NCBI RefSeq assembly: GCF_040549485.1
Contig: NZ_JBEPTK010000001.1
Location: 744,001 to 808,000, forward strand
Direction: 5' to 3'
Source of the DNA: Constrictibacter sp. MBR-5
GTDB lineage: Bacteria; Pseudomonadota; Alphaproteobacteria; JAJUGE01
DNA length: 64,000 nucleotides
Positions within the stretch are counted from its first letter, which is position 1. Each line of letters begins with the position of its first letter. This document shows, one piece after another, positions 34,701 to 42,928 of this stretch. The notes beneath the pieces are model-generated. The model searched no databases. It worked only from the letters and a program-made list of their open reading frames with translations, and was not told the DNA's origin. A program made the position numbers and the translations under genes.

Positions 34701-36144
34701 GATCGACGCGCGCATCGAGGCCGACTGGCGCGACGGCACGCTGGACACGACGGCGCGCATCAGCGGCTTCGACGGACCGCCCATCGCGATCACGGCGGCG
34801 GTGCCGCTGCGCATGGACGCGCAGGCGATGGTGCCCTTCGTTCCGCAGGACGGACCGCTGCAGGCTTCCCTGCGGTGGAACGGCCAGATCGCGCCGCTCT
34901 TCCTGCTGCTGCCGCTCGACGGGCACCAGTTGCGCGGTCGTGCCGACATCGACCTGGGCGTGACGGGAACCGTCGGCGCACCGCGCGCCTCCGGCACGGT
35001 GAGCCTGCGGGACGGGGAGTACGAGAACCTCATGACCGGCACCCTGCTCGACAATCTCTCCCTGCGGGCGGAAGCGCGCGGCGATCGCATCACCATCAGC
35101 GAACTCTCCGCGACGGACGGTGCCGGCGGCCGGATCTCCGGTTCCGGCTATGCCATGACCGACGGCTCGAACATCGACGTCAGGCTCCAGGCGAACGATG
35201 CGGTCGTCGTCCGACGCGACGACGTCACCGCCGCGATCGATGCCGACCTCACCTTCCGCCGTACGCCCGACAGTGCCCGGGCCGCCGGCACGATCACCAC
35301 GGACACCGTCGAGATCCGGCTCGTCGACAACCTCCCCCCTAGCGTCGTCAATCTGGAGGTGACCGAGCGCGGCGGCGGCCGAAAGCCTCCGGAGCCCGAC
35401 CTCGAGCCGCAGACGCCCAGCGTCGACGCACCGGACGTGCAGCTCGACATCGCGGTGTCGATGCCGCGGCGCGTGTTCGTGCGCGGCCGCGGGCTGGACT
35501 CCGAATGGTCCGGCTCGGTGAAGATCGGCGGCACGGCGAGCCAGCCGGTCATCCGCGGCGAGATCAACTCTGTGCGCGGCAATCTGGACTTCCTCACCCG
35601 GGACTTCACGCTGCAGCCGAGCTCGATCGGGATCACCCAGGACACCCGCAACCAGATCGTCGCCAACCTCGACGTGAGCGCGGCGGCGGAGATCGAGGAC
35701 CTGCAGGCGATCGTCAAGGTCGGCGGCACGGCGGCATCGCCGGAGATCCAGTTCACCTCCAACCCGCCGCGGCCGCAGGACGAGGTCCTGGCGCTGATCC
35801 TGTTCGGCAAGACCACCGCGCAGCTGACGGCGTTCGAGGCGGTCCAGCTGGCCGGCGCCGTGGCGCAGCTCACGAGCGGCGGCGGCGGGGGCATCATGGA
35901 CTTCGCGCGGTCCGCGCTCGGCGTCGACGTGCTGCGCGTCGGCGGCACCGGGGAGGGCGGACCGACGATCCAGGCCGGCCGCTACATCGCCAAGGACGTC
36001 TTCGTCGGCGTCGAACAGGGCACGACCGCCGGCTCCAGTGCGGTGTCGGTCGAGGCCGAGATCTTTCCGAACGTGTCCGTGGAGAGCAAGGTCACCCCGG
36101 ACGGCAACAGCAATGTCGGCCTAAAGATGGAGTGGGACTACTGA
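31786..36144 (+). CDS. tamB: TamB-like translocation/assembly module protein
   Basis: A very large protein of 1452 residues. One N-terminal membrane anchor (GGFLALVVVAVLAVFAVL, residues about 10–30) is followed by a long repetitive beta-strand region forming the hydrophobic groove, and the C-terminal DUF490 (TamB) domain at about residues 1100–1452, ending in the typical NVGLKMEWDY. TamB spans the periplasm between inner and outer membrane, acting with TamA and in lipid transport. A Pro-rich stretch (KPPEPDLEPQTPSVDAP) lies near residue 1205. Confidence 0.93.
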   Translation: MRKAVRVILYTLGGFLALVVVAVLAVFAVLRTEAGRDWLAATISDAASTPGQMELRIGAIDGPLPGSIGVRDLQIADADGVWLTLERARLNWDPLALFAGRVAVDLIDVDGAHVRRLPAGGPPPAEEQPTDFTLPSVPVDIVVRRLKVDGVRLDEPVAGMPVTLRAEGQLAAAEAGEIRTDLVVERTDGSAGKLVLNATMEPGDRTIDLEAVLTEPEGGLIARTLAVPGLPPVTVRLTGGGPIEQVAGTLTAAMGDDLGADLEYRVAYSPENIGFALTGKARVAPLVPEPHRAAVSGGFGIDLAAALAGQTVTLQRLSAASDAVSLTAEGTAVLDAGTLDMQVGVGLKQPELIALYAPEVSAEEVALQAHVTGSFDRPRLHLEAEAGRVTLPAATVAGLTATIEAEPQKPLSDGLAVSFRAVALATRLVPAQAPEAAGPMFLNVAGTADMEASRVTIERLALSHALAKAEGSAVATLEPLGLEAKLALDAPSLAPLSVLAGMPVAGAAQVTVDATVAAGGQSVDATVDGTVRNLQLPTVPAAAALAGETATLQAKVQTAADSNHRVDATLATAAAEVKVEGTIASAFDTLDIGYRVAVPQLAALTPITGTDLAGTAELTGRATGPVASPTVVATLDGKDVGVAGQGLGAVRAEVRAEDVAGAAKGSLSFRAAPPQGAVTLATDFAKSDTAVRLDNLRIGAPGGSLAGQVTAPLNGAPAQGTIAGRFQDIAPLLALGGMDGSGALNLSIELSGENGAQAADADVELSRFRLQGGGEPLQVASVDLEAKAVLAETPRGNMTLTLSGLNAGGSRVDRLTLRARGAQSGADFELATNGEATVPFRIEAAGNAGYAEGAATVRLDRLTGTLRNERLRLRRPARIVAAPGGIEVDDLNLALASGSLTADATMRADRFEGTLQVNALPLALARLASPDTDVQGRVSGRVSLSGSAAAPRGTAAFDFTDVRYGGANELPPIDARIEADWRDGTLDTTARISGFDGPPIAITAAVPLRMDAQAMVPFVPQDGPLQASLRWNGQIAPLFLLLPLDGHQLRGRADIDLGVTGTVGAPRASGTVSLRDGEYENLMTGTLLDNLSLRAEARGDRITISELSATDGAGGRISGSGYAMTDGSNIDVRLQANDAVVVRRDDVTAAIDADLTFRRTPDSARAAGTITTDTVEIRLVDNLPPSVVNLEVTERGGGRKPPEPDLEPQTPSVDAPDVQLDIAVSMPRRVFVRGRGLDSEWSGSVKIGGTASQPVIRGEINSVRGNLDFLTRDFTLQPSSIGITQDTRNQIVANLDVSAAAEIEDLQAIVKVGGTAASPEIQFTSNPPRPQDEVLALILFGKTTAQLTAFEAVQLAGAVAQLTSGGGGGIMDFARSALGVDVLRVGGTGEGGPTIQAGRYIAKDVFVGVEQGTTAGSSAVSVEAEIFPNVSVESKVTPDGNSNVGLKMEWDY

Positions 36145-36321
36145 CGGCGACGCCCGCCGCCTGAACGGCTATCTTTTCGGCAAACGACTACTCGACGTGC
36201 AAAAGCCCGTCCGCGGGTCATGAGGATCGTCGGCTGAGCAGCCTTTTGCCTCTATCGTAGTCATGGCGCACGGCTTGCTACACTGGGGCATCGATACGCC
36301 CTCGAAGGAGTCTCCCGCCTC

Positions 36322-37362
36322 ATGTTCCGCACCGTCCTCGCCGCCGCCGTCTCGACGGCGCTGCTGGCCGCCCCGGCCCTCGCGGCGGACAAGATCAAGC
36401 TCAACGTCGCCGGCAACCTGCTCGCCACCGGCCTCATCCAGAAGAACAAGGAACAGCCGTTCTTCGAGAAGCTGGAAGCGACGACCGGCCTGCCGATCGC
36501 CGTCGACTACAAGCCGATGGACGTCACCGGCATCAAGGACGCCGAGGGCCTGCGTGTCCTGAAGGCGGGCCTGTTCGACATCGTCTCGCTGCGCGTCGCC
36601 GCCGTCTCGCGCGACGAGCCCTTCTTCCTGGGCGCCGACCTCGTCGGCCTGAACCCGAACTACGACACCGCCGAGAAGGTCTACGAGCGCTACAAGGACG
36701 CTTTCGACGCGCGCCTGCAGGAGCGGTTCAACGCCAAGCTGCTCGGCCTCTGGCCGTTCGGCCCGCAGGTGCTGTTCTGCAAGCCCCAGATCTCCGGCCT
36801 CGCCGACCTGAAGGGCAAGAAGGTCCGCGTCTACGACCAGAGCCTCGCCCAGTTTATCGAGTCGATCGGCGGCACGCCCGTACCCCTCGGCTTCGGCGAA
36901 GTGCAGCAGGCGCTGTCGCGCGGCGTCGTCGACTGCGCCATCACCGGCCCCAGCTCGGCCAATTCCGCCGGCTGGCCGGAGGTCACCGCCTACTTCATGC
37001 CGATCGGCTTCCAGGTCGCCTTCAACGCCTACGGCATCAATCTGGACACCTGGAAGAAGTTCACGCCAGAGCAGCAGGCGAAGCTGCAGGGCGCCTTCGA
37101 CGGCCTGATCAAGGAGATCTGGACCTATTCCGAGGAGCTGTTCGACGACGCGGTGCGCTGCAACGTCGGCGAGGATCCCTGCACCACCGTCAAGAAATTC
37201 GACATGAAGAAGGTCCCGGTGACCGAGGCCGACCTGAAGCTCGTGCAGTCGGCAGTGCCGACCATCTCCTATCCCGCATGGTCCACCGTCTGCGACCAGA
37301 GCTATCCGGGCTGCGGCGACAAGTGGAAGTCGCTGATCGGCGACGTCGTCGGGATGAAGTGA
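36322..37362 (+). CDS. dctP: TRAP transporter substrate-binding protein (DctP family)
   Basis: A 346-residue periplasmic receptor with a clear signal peptide (AALLAAPALAA-type, cleavage near residue 22) and the DctP fold: the LKGKKVRVYDQSLAQFIESIGGTPVPLGFGEVQQALSRGVVDCAITGP block contains the Arg that normally pairs with a carboxylate ligand. The ligand is probably an organic acid, but the identity is unknown; the coupled amidase suggests an amide or its acid product. Three hairpins follow before dctQ. Confidence 0.93.
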   Translation: MFRTVLAAAVSTALLAAPALAADKIKLNVAGNLLATGLIQKNKEQPFFEKLEATTGLPIAVDYKPMDVTGIKDAEGLRVLKAGLFDIVSLRVAAVSRDEPFFLGADLVGLNPNYDTAEKVYERYKDAFDARLQERFNAKLLGLWPFGPQVLFCKPQISGLADLKGKKVRVYDQSLAQFIESIGGTPVPLGFGEVQQALSRGVVDCAITGPSSANSAGWPEVTAYFMPIGFQVAFNAYGINLDTWKKFTPEQQAKLQGAFDGLIKEIWTYSEELFDDAVRCNVGEDPCTTVKKFDMKKVPVTEADLKLVQSAVPTISYPAWSTVCDQSYPGCGDKWKSLIGDVVGMK

Positions 37363-37375
37363 CGGCATGACCCCT

Positions 37376-37461
37376 CCGGGAGCGTCACGGCGCTCCCGGT
37401 CCCTCCCGCGGCCGTTCCGGTGAACGGCCGCTCCTCCTTAAAGCGGCGCCCGCGGGCGCCG
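37376..37461 (+). repeat. three tandem hairpins between dctP and dctQ
   Basis: Stem 1: CCGGGAGCG/CGCTCCCGG at 37376–37399 with a 6-base loop. Stem 2: a perfect 10-bp stem at 37408–37431 with loop CGGT. Stem 3: an 18-base perfect palindrome at 37444–37461. None is followed by a T-run. Such structures between a binding protein and its membrane partners usually protect the upstream mRNA 3' end or reduce downstream expression. Confidence 0.8.
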
Positions 37462-37475
37462 GGCATGACAGGCAG

Positions 37476-38030
37476 ATGAAAAGCGTCACCAACGCGATCG
37501 GCGTGCTGTTCGGGCTGATGCTCGTCGGGCTCGCCTTCCTGGTCGCGACCGAGACCGTCACCCGCAAGCTGTTCAACTTCTCCTTCCAGGGCGCCGACGA
37601 GCTCGGCGGCTACACCCTGGCCATCGGTTCCGCCCTCGCCTTCTCCGTGGCGCTCGTCGGCCGCGCGCACATCCGCATCGACCTCGTGCACATGCGCCTG
37701 CCGGCCGCCGTCCAGGCGGTCCTCAACTGGGCCGCCGCCATGCTGCTCGCCGCGTTCGGCCTGCTGCTCGTCTATGTCTGCTGGACGGTCGTCGCCGACA
37801 CGATGGAATACAACAGCACCGCCGCGACGCCCTGGGCGACGCCGCTCGTCTATCCGCAGGGCGCCTGGTACGCCGCCCTCGCCGCCTTCGCCCTGCTCGC
37901 CGTCGCGATGGCGCTGCGGGCGACCGTCCTGCTGCTGCGCGGCCGCATCGCGGCGGTCAACCGCGAGTTCGGCCCCCACACCGTCGAAGACGAGCTCCGC
38001 GAGGAACTCGACGACCTGAAGCAGCGCTGA
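37476..38030 (+). CDS. dctQ: TRAP transporter small permease (DctQ family)
   Basis: A 184-residue inner-membrane protein with four predicted helices (residues about 8–30, 45–65, 85–110 and 130–150). The DctQ pattern around the second helix is visible: FQGADELGGYTLAIGSALAFSVALVGRAHIRIDL. It pairs with DctM to form the membrane unit of the transporter. A short acidic tail (EDELREELDDLKQR) is cytoplasmic. dctM follows after 12 bases. Confidence 0.92.
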   Translation: MKSVTNAIGVLFGLMLVGLAFLVATETVTRKLFNFSFQGADELGGYTLAIGSALAFSVALVGRAHIRIDLVHMRLPAAVQAVLNWAAAMLLAAFGLLLVYVCWTVVADTMEYNSTAATPWATPLVYPQGAWYAALAAFALLAVAMALRATVLLLRGRIAAVNREFGPHTVEDELREELDDLKQR

Positions 38031-38042
38031 GCGGGCACGATC

Positions 38043-39335
38043 ATGGGCATTACCGAAGTCACCATCGCCTTCCTCGCCATGCTCGGCCTGCTGGTTCTCG
38101 GCATGCCGGTCGCGGTCGTCATGGTGCTGATCGGCGTCGCCGGCGGCATGATGGCCTTCGGCTGGCCGATCATCGCCTCGGCCGGCCCCGTCGTCTGGGG
38201 CGCGCAGAACGAGAACATCCTGACCGCCATCCCGCTCTTCATCCTGATGGGCGAGCTGCTGCTGCGCGGCGGCATCGCCGACCGCATGTACGGCGCGCTC
38301 GCCGTCTGGCTGAACCGGCTGCCGGGCGGCCTGATCCACACCAACATCGGCGCCTGCGCCATGTTCGCCGCCACCTCGGGATCGTCGGTCGCGACGGCGG
38401 CCACCATCGGCACCGTGGCCCTGCCGGCCCTCGACGCGCGCGGCTACCCGAAGCCGCAGGCCCTCGGCTCCCTCGCCGCCGGCGGCACGCTCGGCATCCT
38501 GATCCCGCCCAGCGTGGCGCTGCTGGTCTACGGCTCGATCACCAACAACTCGATCGGCCAGCTCTTCATCGCCGGCATCGTGCCGGGCGTCCTGCTGACC
38601 CTGTCCTTCATGGTCTACATCCTCGTCTCGAACATGCTGAGCCACGGCACGCCGGTCGAGGTGGACGTGCCGCTGCGCGAGAAGCTGGCCCAGCTGCGCT
38701 TCCTGATCCCGCCGATGATCATCTTCGGCGTCGTCATGGGCAGCATCTATTTCGGCATCGCCACGCCGACGGAATCGGCCGCCCTCGGCGTCGTCGCCGC
38801 CCTGTTCTTCGCCGCCGCCGGCCGCCGCCTCAGCTGGACGATCCTGGCCCACGCCTTCATCCGCACCGCCGAGTTGACCGGCATGATCATCCTGATCATC
38901 GTCGGCTCCTTCATCCTGAACGTGACGCTCAGCCTGCTGGGCGTGGCGCAGATCATGACCCAGTGGATCGGCGGGCTCGGCATCTCGGCGACCGAACTGC
39001 TGCTCGCCATGGTGGTCTTCTACCTGATCCTCGGCTGCTTCATGGAAGTGCTGTCGATGCAGGTGGCGACGATTCCGATCGCCTACCCGATCGTGACCCA
39101 CATGGGCATCGATCCGCTCTGGTTCGGCATCTTCGTCGTGCTGATGAGCGAGATCGCCATGATCACGCCGCCGGTCGGCATGAACCTCTACGTCGTCCAG
39201 GGCGTGCGCCAGGATCGCGGCGCCATCGGCGACGTGATCCGCGGGGTCGTGCCCTATGTCGCGATCATGCTGGTGTTCACCGGCCTGCTGATCGCCTTCC
39301 CCGGGCTGGCCACGTGGCTGCCCTCGCACATGTGA
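38043..39335 (+). CDS. dctM: TRAP transporter large permease (DctM family)
   Basis: A 430-residue inner-membrane protein with about 12 helices of the DctM/ion-transporter superfamily; it carries the substrate and Na+ path. Family signatures are IPLFILMGELLLRGGIADRMYGAL, the GSSVATAATIGTVALPAL loop and GILIPPSVALLVYG. The stop overlaps the next gene's possible GTG (GTGA), tying the amidase to the transporter operon. Confidence 0.95.
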   Translation: MGITEVTIAFLAMLGLLVLGMPVAVVMVLIGVAGGMMAFGWPIIASAGPVVWGAQNENILTAIPLFILMGELLLRGGIADRMYGALAVWLNRLPGGLIHTNIGACAMFAATSGSSVATAATIGTVALPALDARGYPKPQALGSLAAGGTLGILIPPSVALLVYGSITNNSIGQLFIAGIVPGVLLTLSFMVYILVSNMLSHGTPVEVDVPLREKLAQLRFLIPPMIIFGVVMGSIYFGIATPTESAALGVVAALFFAAAGRRLSWTILAHAFIRTAELTGMIILIIVGSFILNVTLSLLGVAQIMTQWIGGLGISATELLLAMVVFYLILGCFMEVLSMQVATIPIAYPIVTHMGIDPLWFGIFVVLMSEIAMITPPVGMNLYVVQGVRQDRGAIGDVIRGVVPYVAIMLVFTGLLIAFPGLATWLPSHM

Positions 39336-39349
39336 CGGAACTGCTCGCC

Positions 39350-40765
39350 ATGACCTCCAGCGCCGATCCCTGGCGCCTCTCCGCGGCCGAAGCTTCCGCG
39401 CTTCTGGCCCGCCGCGAACTGTCCCCCGTCGACCTCGTCGAGTCCGTGCTGGCCCGCATCGAGGCGGTCAATCCGGCCCTCAACGCCATCGTCGCCCTCG
39501 ATGCGGACGGTGCGCGCGCCGCGGCGGCGGCCAGCGCGGCGCGCCATGCCGCCGGTGCGCCGTTGGGCCCGCTCGACGGCATCCCCCTGACGGTAAAGGA
39601 CAACATCCTGGTCGCCGGCCTGCCCGCCGTCTGGGGCAGCAACCTGTACCGCGACCACGTGCCCGAAGCGGACGAACTGCCCGTCGCACGCCTGCGCGCC
39701 GCCGGCATGGTGGTGCTCGGCAAGACCAACGTCCCCGAGTTCACGCTCCAGGGCTACACCGACAACCGCGTCTTCGGCCCGACACGCAACCCCTGGAACA
39801 CCGACCTCACCCCCGGCGGCTCCAGCGGCGGCGGCGTCGCGGCAGTGGCATCGGGGATGGGGCCGGTGGCGCTCGGCACCGACGGCGGCGGCTCGATCCG
39901 CCGCCCCGCCTCGCACACCGGCCTCGTCGGCCTGAAGCCGAGCATCGGCCTCGTCGCGCGCTGCGACAGCCTTCCGCAAATCCTGCTCGATTGCGAGGTG
40001 ATCGGTCCGCTGACCCGCACGGTGGCCGACGCAGCCCTGCTCACCGCGCACATGTCGGGCGCGGACGTCCGCGACCCGCTGTCGCGCTGGGCCGCGCCGC
40101 TGTCGCCCGTCGATCTCTCGCCGCCGCCTCCCCTGCGGATCCTCTATGTGCCGCGGTTCGGCGACAATCCGGTCGATCCCGCGATCGCCGCCGCCTGCGC
40201 CGCGGCCGCCGCGCGCTTCGCCGCCCTCGGCCACGCCGTAGAGGAAGGCCCGGTGCCGTTCGACGTCGACAGCCTCACGGAACTGTGGGGTGTCATCGGC
40301 CAGGCGGCGGTGGCCTGGCTGCTGGACGCCCATCCCGGCCGAGAGGCCGAGGTCGGGGAGAGCTATCCGCCGATGGCCGAGGCCGGCCGCGCCACCGGCG
40401 CCGCACGCTACCTGGACATGATGCTCCGCATCGCCGCCTTCCGGCGCCACACCGCCGAACTGTTCGAGCGGGTCGACGTCGTGATGACGCCCTCGGCCGC
40501 CGCCCTGCCCTGGCCGGCAGCGACGCCGTTCCCGCCGGAGATCGACGGCCGCCCTGTCGGGCCGCGCGGCCATGCCGTGTTCACCAACTGGGTCAACATC
40601 GCCGGCCATCCCGGCCTGAACCTGCCGGCCGATCCCGATCCGGCGACCGGCCTGCCGATCGGCTTCCAGCTGGTCGGAGGCTTCGGCCGCGACGGCCTGC
40701 TGCTGCGGCTGGGCGCCCAGTACGAAGCGGCGCACCCCTTCGCACAGCGCCGCCCACCGATCTGA
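39350..40765 (+). CDS. amidase signature family enzyme
   Basis: A 471-residue hydrolase of the amidase-signature family, which splits amides with a Ser–cisSer–Lys triad. Lys83 (TVKDNI), the Gly/Ser loop PGGSSGGG and the nucleophile segment GGGSIRRPAS are present. ATG at 39350 has GGAA upstream; a GTG at 39332 overlapping the dctM stop would add six residues. Linked to the TRAP genes, it probably processes the imported compound or one derived from it. The exact substrate is unknown. Confidence 0.92.
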   Translation: MTSSADPWRLSAAEASALLARRELSPVDLVESVLARIEAVNPALNAIVALDADGARAAAAASAARHAAGAPLGPLDGIPLTVKDNILVAGLPAVWGSNLYRDHVPEADELPVARLRAAGMVVLGKTNVPEFTLQGYTDNRVFGPTRNPWNTDLTPGGSSGGGVAAVASGMGPVALGTDGGGSIRRPASHTGLVGLKPSIGLVARCDSLPQILLDCEVIGPLTRTVADAALLTAHMSGADVRDPLSRWAAPLSPVDLSPPPPLRILYVPRFGDNPVDPAIAAACAAAAARFAALGHAVEEGPVPFDVDSLTELWGVIGQAAVAWLLDAHPGREAEVGESYPPMAEAGRATGAARYLDMMLRIAAFRRHTAELFERVDVVMTPSAAALPWPAATPFPPEIDGRPVGPRGHAVFTNWVNIAGHPGLNLPADPDPATGLPIGFQLVGGFGRDGLLLRLGAQYEAAHPFAQRRPPI

Positions 40766-40772
40766 CGGGGGA

Positions 40773-41369
40773 TCAGAGGATCGAGACGTGCCACCCCTGG
40801 CGCTCGCGGTAGATCTCCAGCGGCGTCGCGTTCTGCCGGGCCGGCTCGTCGACGATGGCACCGAGGGCCGCCACGATCACGCGCAGCACGCCGCCGTGCG
40901 ACACGATCAGCGGCGGCTCGTCGTGCGTCTCCGCGGCGCACACGATCTCCGCCACGCCGCGCTTGGTGCGGTCGATGAAGCCCTGGAACGTCTCGCCCTC
41001 GGGCGGATCGTAGAGCCAGTCCAGCGTCGTCGAGGTCGTGCCGATCAGGCTGCCGAAGAAGCGCTCGCGCAGGTCGGGCATGAAGGTGATCGGCTTGCCC
41101 GTCAGCCGCGCGATGGTCTCGCCCGTCTCCTGAGCGCGCCGCATGTCGCTGCAGAAGATGTGGCGGAACGCCACCCCCTTCAGTTTCTCGCCGGCCGCCT
41201 CGGCCTGGGCGCGGCCGGTCTCGTTCAGCTCGATGTCCGGTCCCTGGATGATCCGGCTGAAATTGCCCGCCGTCTGCCCGTGGCGGCAGAACAGGAACCG
41301 GTCGATCTTCGGTTCGATCGGCGGGATGGCGGCGAGTGTAAAGGCTTCGCCTTCGGCTTCCGACGTCAT
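40773..41369 (-). CDS. histidine phosphatase family protein
   Basis: A 198-residue phosphoglycerate-mutase-like phosphatase. The active-site FCRHGQTAGNFSRI (RHG motif) is near residue 27, followed by LNETGRAQAEAAGEKL, the FCSDMRRAQETGE Arg segment, and the second His in IVSHGGVLRV. The family includes phosphosugar and nucleotide phosphatases; the substrate cannot be named. It converges on the amidase gene with 7 bases between, and lies 29 bases after the ParA gene. Confidence 0.9.
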   Translation of the reverse strand: MTSEAEGEAFTLAAIPPIEPKIDRFLFCRHGQTAGNFSRIIQGPDIELNETGRAQAEAAGEKLKGVAFRHIFCSDMRRAQETGETIARLTGKPITFMPDLRERFFGSLIGTTSTTLDWLYDPPEGETFQGFIDRTKRGVAEIVCAAETHDEPPLIVSHGGVLRVIVAALGAIVDEPARQNATPLEIYRERQGWHVSIL

Positions 41370-41398
41370 GGGTGGTCCGTCCTCCTCGTCTCGTTGAT

Positions 41399-42028
41399 CT
41401 AGAGTCGCGACAATATTTCTTCCGCCAATGCTGCGATCTCGCGGGCCGCGGCACCCCGCGGCTCGGTCTCGGCCGCCGCCCGCCCCTCCGCCAGTGCCGA
41501 GGCTAGCACCACCCTGTTGCCGATCCGCGTCGCCGCGATGGGCGCCCCCAGTTCGAAGATGCGGGCGTGCATCGTCTCGGTCAGCTTCGCGCGCGGCGGC
41601 ACCCGGTTCATGACCAGCAGGGCCGCGGTCCCCTCGGCGGCAGCCAGTTCCAGAGTCTGTTTCGTGGCCCAGACGTCCATCGGACTGGGCTGCACGGGAA
41701 CGACGACGATCCGCCCGGCGCGGATGGCGATCCGCGCCTCCGTCTCGTCGTGCGGTGGGCTGTCGATCAGCACGATGTCGTAGCGCTTGGCCAGCGCGTC
41801 CGCCTCGTTGCGGACCCGGTAGCCCGGCACGCTGCCGACCGACAGCACGTTGGCGAGGCCCTGCTCGGCGCGGATCTCGTTCCAGAGGGTGAGCGAGCGC
41901 TGTGGATCGATGTCGATGGCGGCCACGCTGCGGCCGGCCATGGACCACGCCACCGCCAGATTGGCGGCCAGCGTCGTCTTGCCCGATCCGCCCTTGCGCT
42001 GGGCGACGGTCACTATCCTGCCTGGCAC
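41399..42028 (-). CDS. ParA-like ATPase, orphan
   Basis: A 209-residue MinD/ParA-type ATPase. The deviant Walker A KGGSGKTTLAANLA is complete with the signature Lys, and IDIDPQRSLTLW and VLIDSPPHD are the Walker A' and B segments. No parB or centromere-like repeats accompany it, so it may position a cell component other than DNA, as other orphan ParA proteins do. The start is GTG at 42028 with GGGAG 6 nt upstream; an ATG 20 codons earlier is less likely. Confidence 0.86.
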   Translation of the reverse strand: MPGRIVTVAQRKGGSGKTTLAANLAVAWSMAGRSVAAIDIDPQRSLTLWNEIRAEQGLANVLSVGSVPGYRVRNEADALAKRYDIVLIDSPPHDETEARIAIRAGRIVVVPVQPSPMDVWATKQTLELAAAEGTAALLVMNRVPPRAKLTETMHARIFELGAPIAATRIGNRVVLASALAEGRAAAETEPRGAAAREIAALAEEILSRL

Positions 42029-42097
42029 ATCGATCTCCCTTCGGCGGGCGCAGGATAGCGGTGCTGCAAGGTCGAAGCCACCGCACAACGCACCCGC

Positions 42098-42814
42098 TCA
42101 GCCCGCGCGCCGCGCCCCCTCCTCGGGTCCGAGGAACGCACGGAACGCGGCGAGGCCGTCGGGCGTGAAGGTGACGGCCCGGCTGTCGGGCTCACGCCGC
42201 GCCCAGCCGCGCGCGAGAATCGTCTGTGCCAGTGCAGCACCCAGGCTTCCCGCGAGGTGATGCCGCCGCTCGCTCCAGTCGAGACAGGCACGGCACACCG
42301 GCCGCGGCCTCGCCTCCAGAGCACCGATGTCGATGCCTTCCGCCGCGAACCGGGCGCGTCCCGCCGCCGTCACCCCCACCCCGTCCGCCGTCGCGGCGAT
42401 CAGGCCCTGTGCCGCCAGCGCCTCGTAGAGCAGCGTCCCCATCTCGCCGGCGAGGTGGTCGTAGCAGATGCGGGCGCGCCGCAGCGCGGGGTCCTTTGGG
42501 CCGGGGCGGGTGCGAGTCCGGCCCAGGTTCGCCGCCAGCCCCATGATCGCCTCGACCGCCTCCGCCACCTCCGGCCCGGCGATCCGGAAATAGCGGTGCC
42601 GGCCCTGGATCTCGACGACCAGCAGCCGCGCCTCGACCAGCCGCGACAGATGGCTGCTCGCCGTCTGCGGCATCACGCCCGCCTCGCGCGCCAGTTCGCC
42701 CGCCGTCAGCGCCCGCCCCGCCATCAGCGCCGCCAGCATGTTCGCCCGCGCGGGGTCGCCCAGCAGCGTCGCCAGCGCCGCGATGTCCGGTCCTTCCTTC
42801 ATGGCCGCCACCAT
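42098..42814 (-). CDS. ArsR family winged-helix regulator
   Basis: A 238-residue regulator. The N-terminal helix-turn-helix is of the ArsR/SmtB type: LLGDPARANMLAALMAGRALTAGELAREAGVMPQTASSHLSRLVEARLLVVEIQGRHRYFRI. The long C-terminal part includes CRACLDWSERRHHLAGSLGAALAQ, typical of an ArsR subgroup found beside MFS genes. The start is the GTG-following ATG at 42814; ATG at 42802 is possible. It is divergent from the MFS transporter at 42929, which it probably controls. Confidence 0.87.
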   Translation of the reverse strand: MVAAMKEGPDIAALATLLGDPARANMLAALMAGRALTAGELAREAGVMPQTASSHLSRLVEARLLVVEIQGRHRYFRIAGPEVAEAVEAIMGLAANLGRTRTRPGPKDPALRRARICYDHLAGEMGTLLYEALAAQGLIAATADGVGVTAAGRARFAAEGIDIGALEARPRPVCRACLDWSERRHHLAGSLGAALAQTILARGWARREPDSRAVTFTPDGLAAFRAFLGPEEGARRAG

Positions 42815-42928
42815 AGCAGGTCGCCGACGGCGACGCTTCGGGGCGCATCGAAACGACCGGCCCGGCAGCTTCCATAGGGTCGACGCCACGCCGGCCGCTG
42901 GGGCCGATGCGAAGCGGGAGGCTCCTCG

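Noticed and set aside
37302-39329. A 675-codon minus-strand frame opposite dctQ–dctM
   Set aside because: Asp/Gln/His-rich antisense shadow of hydrophobic codons; no domain, no ribosome site.
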